Shown here: positions 45,952-57,500 of the stretch, one piece after another
Position numbering within the stretch: position 1 is the stretch's first letter
Layout of the letters: every line of letters starts with the position of its first letter
Assembly: GCA_961205875.1 (NCBI GenBank)
Contig: OY540809.1
Location: 23,758,267 to 23,822,266, forward strand
DNA length: 64,000 nucleotides
Source: Sialis fuliginosa
Lineage: Eukaryota > Arthropoda > Insecta > Megaloptera > Sialidae
Reading direction: 5' to 3'
Position numbers and translations under genes: made by a program
The notes under the pieces: generated by a model
Database searches by the model: none
Told to the model about the DNA's origin: nothing
What the model saw: only the letters and a program-made list of their open reading frames with translations

Positions 45952-46803
45952 TTAGGGCTTAGGTGTTGAAGCAATTGCTGGAGTTTTAGAATCACCAGAG
46001 AAGTCTGACGCAATGGACACTGAAAAATAATACAACACATTTTTTGAGAAATAAGGGCAATATTAACTATCATTAAAATTATATATAACTTTTTTTTTTA
46101 ATTTGAAATCTCTACATTCAAATTTTTTTGCTGATTGAAATTTTGTGAACTCTATAAGGATGTATTTAATAGTTTCAGCTTCAAAATGTTTCTTTTTTAG
46201 TTTTTATATACGATTTTTCCCCAGTTATTTGACATTAAAAAAATGCATATTTAATTAAGAGAAGACTTCAAGCACTTCATACATTTATTAATTACGATTT
46301 TTTTTTAGATGTTAAATAATGGTGAAAAACTCGGAAGTGAACAAGGATTAGATATAACGTTTAACTAAAAATATATAAAATAACTTACAAAATGATAAAA
46401 ATATATATACTGCTTACCAATTATAATAATGAGAATAACTGCACCAATAACGCCCAGAACGATCATCATCTTGATATTCTTCCACCACATTTTTCGTTTG
46501 AGTTGTGTTGCGTGTTTTTCAAACTGACTCGCCCCTGCTTGCAACGCATCAGCTCGGTTATCAAGCTCACTGAGTTTTTGATCACGTTCTAATACCTAAA
46601 ATATACAAACTCAATTCATATTGCACGTAAAAGTTTATGTAATAATCATTAATTGATAAAGTTATTAATGTACTTACTTTTTCAACATTTACTCGCATAA
46701 TACCCACAACTTCGTCAACTTGTTGTTGCGTTTGCTTGATACGATTATTTGAAAGGTTTGGAGCATTCCCTTGGGAGGTATTGGGTCCATTTCCACCATC
46801 CAT
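45952..46803 (-). CDS. Syb: Synaptobrevin/VAMP, ubiquitous type
   Basis: A vesicle R-SNARE for membrane fusion. Three coding exons: 46803-46678, 46595-46418, 46019-45952, 123 aa. The SNARE motif starts [17 protein letters not shown] and continues [19 protein letters not shown], with the zero-layer Arg in LERDQ; then the linker [10 protein letters not shown] and a C-terminal anchor [17 protein letters not shown], ending in a short tail [18 protein letters not shown] 5' UTR exon is likely (donor AC|GTAAGT near 46934; acceptor TTGTTAAG just before 46830). The start is the first ATG (MDGGNGPN). It lies head to head with nSyb. Only the last intron position (phase 1, within the anchor end) is shared with nSyb; the others differ. 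Confidence 0.93.
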
Positions 46804-48561
46804 ATTTAGTGTTTGTGTTGAATCACTTAACAATAAAACATATGTTTTATTGGAGTTAAGATTATGTACTTATCTTTTTTATCATAAATAATTTTTATTG
46901 TGAGTAAAATACGTAATGATAAAATGTACTTACGTTTAAAAAAAGAAAAAGATGGATGGATGTTTCAAAATTAACTGAAATGAATAATTAGAAAATGTCA
47001 ACGAAAGAAATAATAAATTAATATAAAATATTTTGCGGTGAATGACAAAACTACATATCGTCGGCCATTTACTGAAGTTCCAACTTGGAGTTGTCAACTT
47101 TTAAGTGTTGTTCTAACTTTGTTTAACGCGAACAAAAGCGTTTGACAGTGAGAAAGACGGACTGTGAGTATTACAGGAACTATCGTTAAAAGTTCGTCAA
47201 TTTACTCACAGATGGCCTTACTGATAATTATGTAAATACAATTTAAAAAAACAATTATGGACTATGTACTAATTATTCTAATAAACTCCCTGTAATACCT
47301 TGTATGTTTACATTTTCAGATAAAAAATGTCTGCATTAAAAAATTATAATTTTATTTAGATTGAACCAATAAATATTTCCAAGAAATTATTGAAATGACG
47401 AAATTCCATTGTTGATGACATTAAAATTTAATTTAATGGTTTTTGTAAATATAAAAAAAATAATACAGTATGTACATATATTCGATTAAATAAAACGGTT
47501 TCAAATGTAACGGAAACACATTTATATTAATTTTAATTAATAACTCATATCCGTTTTTTTTATATAAAAAATATTGGTTCTAGTTTTTTAGTACAAGCTA
47601 CCCCCATCGATGTTAAATGTCAATGGCGCTGTAATCAATGAATTCAGGTCCGTACTACGAATATTTTCTGATACAATTTATTGAATATGTCTTATAAAAG
47701 AGTCAAATTATTTATGTATTACTACAAGCACTTTGAAATATTATTATTATTTGAATTTGAGTTTCTAGGTGTAAGCCATGGCATTTTGTTTGTTTTCACA
47801 ATCAATTCTTCGTCACATTGCAATGGACTTAAAGACCCCCGAAAGAATGCACTACTATTAAACTATTAAATAATATATCCAGCAACTTATTGATCATCTG
47901 TATGCATTGATAGTGATTAATCACCCCAAGACAGAGCAGTATTAAAATGAAAATAGAGAACAAAAAATGCTTAAATATTTCCTAAGGCGATTTGTCTTAT
48001 TGACACATTCTTCCAATAGTATCCAGTGACTTGCGGATCATTTGTGCGACTTCACCACAGCGATTTATGAATCTTCCAATTTCAAACTACCTACAGATAG
48101 AGCAGTTTTAAAACAAAATATACAAAAAAATGTTTAAACTGTACGATTCATTTCATGATGTCTAAGGACTTTCAGATCTCATATACACTCCCCTCAGAGC
48201 GGCGTCGCGGCGCGCTAAAAATGACGTCACAGAACATCAATACTTGTGTTCACTACACCCGTGCTATAGGGCCGAGAATCTTCCACTCGTTAAGGGAAAT
48301 ATCACAGTGTGAAAAATATAACTATATAATAATAAATACTTATAACAAATGTAAGTGTGATTTCAAGTTAACAGACCCCTAAATATATCCCCGGTGTTCC
48401 CCGGTTGTTAATAGTTATTGTGGCTATCGATTCGACAAGAAAACGAGGTCTTTTTTGCGTAGGATTTACTGTGTGAATTATCGGAAAATCGGGTTCATTT
48501 TAATAAAATTTTTTTTGGGTGTTGGTTCATTTATTTTTGTGTGATTTGTTGAAAACAGAAA
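46804..48561. promoter_or_regulatory. Region between divergent Syb and nSyb
   Basis: 1.76 kb between the two starts. It includes a Syb 5' UTR exon near 46935-47100 and, toward nSyb, a GC-rich patch at 48192-48217 followed by TGACGTCA (48222-48229), a CRE-type palindrome. Promoters for both SNARE genes are expected here. No other gene is recognised. Confidence 0.45.
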
Positions 48562-51500
48562 ATGTATGTATTTCTTGATATTTTATATTAATTTACGTAT
48601 GTATGGATATATATATGTATATAAATATCTCCATATACATATGTATATATCTATACATATTAATTCAGATATTGACATTTAAAGTATTGTTATCCTTACT
48701 ATATTATAATTAATTTTTATCCAATTATTTGATGAGTCATTTTTACATAATACACTTATAGTTTTATATCAGAATATATATTAAAATATAGTTTGAAAAT
48801 TGTATTAATTGATTAAAAATTTTACTGTAATATAAATACATTTACATACCTTTTTAGTGCACCTTTAAAGTTACTATCATTTTTTTTAAATAAAAATAGT
48901 TTCATTCAAAATTTAAGACCAAATTTTGATAAAAATAAAAGTAAATCTATTGTTCAACTATTTTTTTGTATACATTTAAAATACCGACAATTTTTCTTAC
49001 CTCTTTTTAGAATTAGACCTATATAGGCACTATAACGTAAATTATATATGTAAATATTAATAAATTTATTCATTACAATATAAGTAATATATTGATTTCA
49101 TTAATGTAGGTATATGAACCAAAAATTATTTTAATGAAAACCATTGTTCCATATTAAGCATATAATAATTTTTAACAATTTAGAACAGGTTTATAGATTG
49201 AGGTTTAAGAAATAAAACCGAAATAAAAATGTATTTTTTAATATATATAAATATATACATGTGTGATTTAGGGCGGCTCCAAATCCTGGTGATAACTTGG
49301 ACCCGTCATCGGCCCAGGGTGGCGATGGGAGCATTGTGGGGGGGCCCAGGACGCCCCAGCAAGTGGCCGCCCAACGAAGATTGCAGCAGACGCAAGCGCA
49401 GGTACAAAAACACGTTCAATATATTTAAACCAAAAAAAAAAATGAAAATTTAATTTGCTAATGACATAATTTAAAAAAAAATCGATGACAATTCCTTAAA
49501 ATTTAATAAAATTAAAAATTTTACGAACAAAAATTTCCTTGGTGCTTCATCCGCGAGTATTTCAAAATCGGTACATTTTCGCGTGACTAGCTTTTCTAAA
49601 ACCGAATCACATCTACACCGACAGTAATGATGGTTTAATTAAATTAACAACTATCATTGCATTTTTATGGTTACATAGCCAACTAGGAACCCTAATGGTT
49701 TCGGTCTGTCCCTCTGTCTGTTTGTATGATACAGCCTTCCCATTCTCTCATTTATATACCTATTAGATGAAATTTGGTATACGGATGATCTAAAAACAGA
49801 AATGATGAGATTTTTGAAATACATTTTTTTGGATTCCCCTCACAAAGACTGAAAAGTGTACACTTAGCCCATTGAGTGGGGTTTCTTTAAATAGGTCTCC
49901 TAAAATGCAACAAAAAATGTATTAGGACCTTTTGATTTTAACCCTTCGGTTACGAGATATTTGCTATCAAAATCATTATCAAAGCGTCCCCTCTCTCTAA
50001 TTTCGAAACTGTCGACGTAAAAAGTCTGAAAAAATTCCAAAATATAACTTTTGATTAGTACTTTCAATGAAAGTTATAACAAACATTGAAGCAAAAATAG
50101 TTTAAGATAAATTTAGAAATAACTATTTTTTATAAATCGTCACACGAAGATGTACACTTTATAGATATTACTTTTTACGTCAAAATGAAAGTAGATAATG
50201 TCAGTTAAAGAGAAAGCTAGTGAGAACGGCTACGGAACCCTATCACGTGCGTGCCGAAAATGCACTTGGCCGATTTTTTTTACATATCTACGTTCTTCAT
50301 GTATTTTTATAAGAATAAGTTAATTGTAAATTAATACTCGCCTGACCTAATTACTAAACATAAATTGGTTTACAACTATCTGATTATTTTCATTTTTATA
50401 TTTTTTGATTAGAAAATATCAATTGTTCATTGTATTTAATACGGGCCTGTCTTAAATCAATTATAAAACATAAACTATTCTAGTAAATTAGGCTGATTTA
50501 AAGGTAAAAGTCCCATCGAAATCGGTTCAGTCTTTATCGTGTTAAATAAAAACAAACAGACGGACACAAATTCTAAAAACTATCAAAATGAACTATGTAT
50601 ATATAGTTTGTAAAACGATGTTGACTCAAAAAACTTAAAAAATTACATTGTATTACAGACACAGCTAGCGAAATTATTCGAATTTAAGGCTCAATGAAAG
50701 CTCTAATAATATTTATAATTTTCTATTAAACGTATTTGCTATATTTTTCATATATTTCTTATACTAGAAAATATATGAGCTGTTATTATGGAAAGTCGTA
50801 TAAGTCCATAAGGTACTGGCACCAGTCTTGAATCATGATTATTCATTGATATTTGATTACTACCATTACTGAATCATAATCTATAGACACTGAACTGTAA
50901 AACAGCTTAATTTGATGACAATCGGCCGATGGGTATCAAAATGGTGGACATTTAAATTAATACTGTTAGTGTAATATACATTTATTAATTATTATATTTA
51001 ATATAATGATAATATAACATATTATCATATTACATTACTTCAAAATTTACGATTCTTTATTTTATAACATTTGTGTCGTAGTACTTATCATTTTATAATC
51101 ATTAGCAAGTATCCATTACTGGTTTTATTTTTTCCATTACTGGAGAAAAAACATTAACAAAATAAAAGGCTATAATTAAAAAAAAAAAAATATTTGCGGA
51201 CTTTGGTATACATATACATACATATATACTTAAATTGATTTAATAAAGAGATGCGCATTATCCCAAAAAACTGTATATTTTTCTCTTAGAAGGATTAAGG
51301 CTGGTGGCAGTACTTTTACATATTATTTATTTGTATTTACTAATTACATACGAAAGTATTCATTCATATATATTTTATATAATTCCTTTACTACTCACAC
51401 CACTACGGGGGGGGGGGGAGGTTTAGGCCTGCCTGCCCCCCTTAGTTATCCCACTTTCAGTATATAGTTTACCTTTTATCTTTTATCTGATTGTAATAAA

Positions 51501-54500
51501 ATAACGCCATATTTTCAAGGTGGACGAAGTCGTGGATATCATGAAAACGAATGTCGAAAAAGTACTGGAGAGAGATCAGAAATTGAGTGAACTTGACGAT
51601 AGAGCAGGTGATTATACAGTTACACTTATAAAATCGAATGTATATAAGTTGAACCTTAGATACCCTATGTACTATGGGCTTCAGAAGTCGTCTGCTACCC
51701 TAAAGGTCAGAATCGCTTACAACAGATTCGCAAATATTAAGACAAACATCATTGGTTATCTTTTTTCTAGGACGGAGCTTATATAGTTACATCATTTTAA
51801 ATAAAATACAAATATACTTCCATTTCATTAATTAATTTTATATCAAGTTTAACACATTTAAATACTAAAATTCGGAATATCAAATATTTATAGCCACAAA
51901 ATTTATTTAAGTATACAATTTTCAATAGATTGAAATGAAAACTGGTCGACCACTTCTGTATGCGACTCTACCTATTATCACTTGACAAGAAAATTCAAAA
52001 TAAATTTTTTCATGTCCTAATTTTTGGGGATGGGTCCACTTATAGGCGTTCTACTATAATGTTTTATTTATTTTTAGCTAGATTAATAGACATAGGTACA
52101 TGGACTGCGTATTCTGTATTAACATAACGTGCAAAATTTGGTTCACAAAAGTGAAGATTTAGATATAACCCAAACAAAACTCTATCATAAGAGCTAACTT
52201 TTCGGGCTGCTGTCCATGTTGTCGTATTATGTTTCTTGACGTTTCGACTCTCATGTTGGAGTCTTCTTCTTCTTATTCTTTTGAAACAGTTTCAGAAACA
52301 CTTCTGAAGAAGACTCCAACATTAGAGTCGAAACGTCATGTTAAATAATACGACAACGTGGACAACAGCCTAAAAAGTTAGCTCTTATAAACAATGGCCA
52401 CGAAAGCCTACAAAAGAAAAATACTCATCATTTTCACTCATGTTTAAGTAAAGACAAAAATAATCTAAAATACGGTCTATTATTTTTTTTGTGAAGATTA
52501 GATTTTCGAATCACAGTTCATGCTCTGTATCTATGGCTAGACTAATTATTGAAAATATATGTGTTTTATGAGTTTAATTCCTCCGAAATCCTAATATTAA
52601 TATATGTATTTAAAATGTCTATTGCCAAAGCGGGCTATTGGGATATAGACAGAAAAAAATAGAATATTTTGTGAATTTTATTTTATTTACAATCGCAAGC
52701 CTCATAAAGTATCATAATATCTGCTGTCACGACAGTTATTGTACCTGTTTATACCTATGTTGCGTTTTTGTGGCATACTACGTATAAGAACTAGATATTA
52801 GAGAACGTCTGAGCAGAAATTTGTTACGGCAAACCGGAATACAGTCAGGGCCGGATCAGGCTCTATTACGGAGAGCCCTATTCAGGCATACAGATGTGAA
52901 CCTGATCAGGTTCTGATAAGGAATGACCTATTAGGGCATTCCCGATCAGGTTCGGATAAGGAGAATTGTATTTCAACCCTCTTAATGCATTCTATGTCTT
53001 AACTCATCCAGCCCTGATACGATTAACCGTATTAAGGTATTCCATGTTTTAACTTATCCGGGCCTGATATGGTTGCCTGATTTTGACCATATTAAGGCAT
53101 TCCTTGTTTGAATTTACCCGGGCCTAATATGGTTGCCTGATTTTGACCATATTAAGGCATTCCATGCTTGATATAACAGTGGAAAAAATTACGTATACCT
53201 GATTGATCGGGACTCCCCCCCCCCCCCCCCCCCCGATGTTTTTTTTTAATTTAGTAACTTGATCAGGCACGTATAGAACTGACCGATCAGGGCCGGATTT
53301 GATTAATCAGTTCAGAGTCGGATCCGGCCAGCCCTAGTCATGATAAGGTCCAGATCAGGAAAACCTGATCCTGTACGGATGCGAACAGGCGTTACATTTT
53401 GTATCCGGTTCGGATCAGGTTTAGGGTTGGCCGGATCCGACCCGGACTCCAGCCTTAACAAATTTCTGCTCGGGACCTTGGAATATTTATTCTGCCTAGA
53501 TACTGTGACGGCGGCATAACAAAATTGTTCTCACTATTGCGACATTGAATGTCATGACGTTAGTGTCGCGACATTAATGTTACCGTCAGAACAAGGTTTT
53601 AACTTAAACAATCGATTCATACACATATGTATATAAATATTTACTTTTACAAATAGCTGAACAATTGTGTATTACTTGTTATTATTATTTATTTATTTTC
53701 ATGCAGATGCTCTTCAACAAGGTGCGTCTCAATTTGAACAACAAGCGGGTAAACTAAAGCGAAAATTTTGGCTACAAAACTTAAAGGTAATGTAAATTTT
53801 TACTATTGACATTTTTATATAAACATTGTTAAAATGATGATAAAGTAGTTTTTCTATGCCACGAAAAAAAGAACCGAAACGCCGTTCTACCGTGTTACAT
53901 GACAAAAAAATTCTGCAAATTACTATTTGAAAAATATATAATCTACAAGTTTTATTTAAAATTTTTTTTATTCAATTACAAACCACATCAGAAATATTCC
54001 GATAATCTTAAAAATTACGAGACTGATAACAATTGAAAGCCTTTTTTACTGTTTAAATATATATAAATATGTATTTTTAAATGGTTTTGGTTATAAATTA
54101 ATTTCTATGTCAACTGAATGTTGTTCAAATACACATACATACCTATCTCCCTAATTTATGTTTTTTTATGTTTTACCTTTTTAACAGGGCTGTAACTAGA
54201 AACTCTGAAGCCCCGGGACAACAAGTGATCAAGGGGTTCTTTATTTCCCCACTTTCGTTTGTTCGAAGGCCCCTTATGATCGGGAACCCCGGGGCACTGC
54301 TTTTTAACCTAACCTAATTTATATTTGTCATGTTTTACCTTTTTAACAGGGTCGTAACTAATGGCTCTGAGGCCCCGGGACAACAAGTGATCAAGGGGCC
54401 CTTTATCTCATCAATTTCGTTTGTTCGAAGGCCCTTTATGATCGGGGGCCCCGGGGCACTGTTTTTTAACTGTATAAGTATATAGACTTATCACTCATAG

Positions 54501-57500
54501 TTTTCATTATAGAGCTCGATTCAGGGACCCTTAAACTCAAATGCGTATTTTTTTCGAAACCTTGAGTTTGAATTGAGTATGATATTTTATCATACATTAT
54601 TTATAAAAATTAAAAACAAATTTTTTGGGAAAAAAAATAATTTACCCTAAAAAAATGAGCTAGATAGTTCGAATTGACACTAATTTCGCTTGTTTATTTT
54701 TTCAGATGATGATCATAATGGGAGTAATTGGACTTGTTATTTTGGCTATTATAGTCAGTGAGTATACTTAGTTAATAATCATACTTTATATATATCTTTG
54801 TCTCCATATATGTACTTTCACACCGCGGAGTCGGGAACACAGTAAAAACAATATAAAATCACTACGTTTAGACAAATAGGTACCGTGTAAGATATATTGG
54901 CACTTATATGTAGCACTATACATAAATAACCGCATAAAATTCACATTAGCAGGGTTACAGTCACTAAGCACACTATTATAGACATTTAAAGCCCTTTTTG
55001 CAACATCAAAAAATTTAATAAAATATACCTTTTTAAATAAAATAAGTGTGCATAGGATATTTTATAATGTTAAATAAGTAAAATATATTTTATACTCAAT
55101 TTTAAATATATAAAACACTTTCAATTGAAACTTTCTACAGATCGATAAAATAATAAATATAGACTATTTATTTATTTTTTTAATATCAAAAATACAAATT
55201 TCTGGGAAAATATCAATTTAATTAATTAAAGATACAACAATATTCCTTATTATTGTAATTTGTAACTGACAATTCAAATATATAGTCTATATTTTCAAAT
55301 ATAACAATTAAAACCTGTTAGGTTGGTATTACATGTATATAACTTCACTATCTATAACAAAGGTTGTGTTTTTCTTTTTTGCAGTGAATTTTATGTAAAT
55401 TCGGACCAAGTTACGCTATATTATTATTATTTAAAATCAAGAAAACGGCAATTTTATTAAATAATTTAAATAAGAGCGTTTTTAATATCTGAAAACGGTA
55501 ATTCAAACAAAATTGATAGTTTATGTGGCCTTTTTTAGACAATGTCCATGTATTCTGGCTGAAATAATCGTGTTTTTTTTTTTCTTAAAATCGGTGTTGA
55601 AAATTCCCTCAGTCCGTATTCATATATACCTATATGTAGTTGATTATACACAAAAATTGAATTGTTTTAGTGTATAATAACTTTATAATCACTATATATA
55701 ATGTGAATAAAAAGTAAAGAACTAAATCTATTCTACACATATTTAAAATCAATTTAATTTGTATATTAGTCAACACAATAAAAAAATTACCTCCATTTTA
55801 TCTTTCATAAATAAATATTTGAATCAATAATATTGACAATCATTTAAATATAAACTTCCTTTGATTGAATTAAAAATATATTTAAAATCAATAAATCTAA
55901 CTTTTTCATAATATTTTAGATGAAATTGATTATATTATATTATAGCATGGTAACTTAATAAAATATGACAATTAAAAATATCGATTATCATATTACCTAC
56001 CTCATTTTTAATCTATGAATACGAACTATAAATTCTATGTAGACGTCAATAGAAGATACATTTCTATCCCTCTCTTGTACATATCAAAGTCTGTCTTTCT
56101 CTGTCCTTTGAGCTCATATTATATTTGATGTTTATCAAACACTTGCAATTGCTATGCACTTGTTTTCATTTTGTTTTTGAGACATGTTTTCTTTTTGTTT
56201 AGAATTTTTCATTAGTTTCAGCATGAAAATGTTATCATAAAATGCATGAAAACGTAATTATATTCTTGATGTTGTAGTTTAATAAATGGAAATGAAATTT
56301 AAATGAAAAATCGGTTATATAATTCAACAATGGAATATTTGAAAACCGTAACATTTTTTCATTTAATTTTAATCCACATGTTTTGAACTGTGTAACTGTT
56401 ATCTGTGTGTATCTTTTTAAATAATTTCATTTAAAGCAATGTGAACTAGTAATTAAATTGTTTACTTTATTTAGATTTCTTTCAAAAGTCATGTTTTGTT
56501 AGATGCATTTTCCATTGCTTTAAATCGAACTTAAGTATTACGTTAGGTGTTATTTAGTACTGTTTAAAACCTAGTTGATCTAAATTTTGATTTGTTGAAT
56601 AATTGAGCAACATTTCTCTTTCAGCTTCGACATAAATATATAGCCATCTATTGAAACAAAAATCGGTCAGACATTGGCATACCGAAAAATTGTATATCTT
56701 AAATGAAAATAATAATAATTTTTTAAAAACTATACTGCTTCTAACAACTTTTAGCTAGCAACGTCTATATACATATATATATATATATAATATATATATG
56801 CATAATATATATATTGTTGTTATTATATTCATAAATGCGAAAGAATGAAACAGCCATCTTCAGAGCGACTATTAAAAATAACACCAAATACTCTTAAACC
56901 TAGTGCCCTCCCAAAAAGCTGGCGAAAAAAAGATGAGCGCACCTTGAAGATAGCAAATTATTCCTATATAATTATTTCTTGTAAAATACGTAAATTTATG
57001 TTTATATGAAGAGTGATAGAGATTTTTTCGAATAAAAGAGGGCGTAAAGATCAATTTACACGGGTTAATTTTGGCCAAATAATTTTATTTGATAAATTTA
57101 ACCGTGTGAATTGGCTTTTTTAGGTTAAACCATGTTATTGGTGGCATTCATTATCAATATAAGGTCAGTTTTTCTCGGACTAGTTTTGAGTGAATTGACC
57201 TGTGTGAATTGGTCTTTTTAGAATAGAAAATGCAGTTTAGTTAAAATAATGGCACGAGTTTATTTTGAGCAAATCACTTTATTTGACTAAATAGGCCCGT
57301 GCTAACTGACCATTTTAGTTGTCAAATTTCATCGAATATAAAATTATAAAATATGTAGAAAATTTTGTCATATTAGTGTTAACTATTAGATCTTTTCGAG
57401 TCTCTATCGGACTTTATATAACTATATAGAATATACATTTCTTGCATTCGTATTATTTTCTTATAGAGGATGCAAGAAATGTATAGATCAATTTAAAAGC

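Larger units (their letters stand above)
49402..51519. other. nSyb intron 2 with dispersed repeats
   Basis: Holds the repeat at 49681-50290 (ACTAGGAACCCTAATGG start, ACGGAACCCTATCACG and CACTTGGCCGATTTTTTT near the end), relatives of which are at 2651-2896 and 4346-4510, and a partial MITE at 50809-50935 related to the one at 20684. A poly-G run lies at 51407-51418. Confidence 0.5.
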
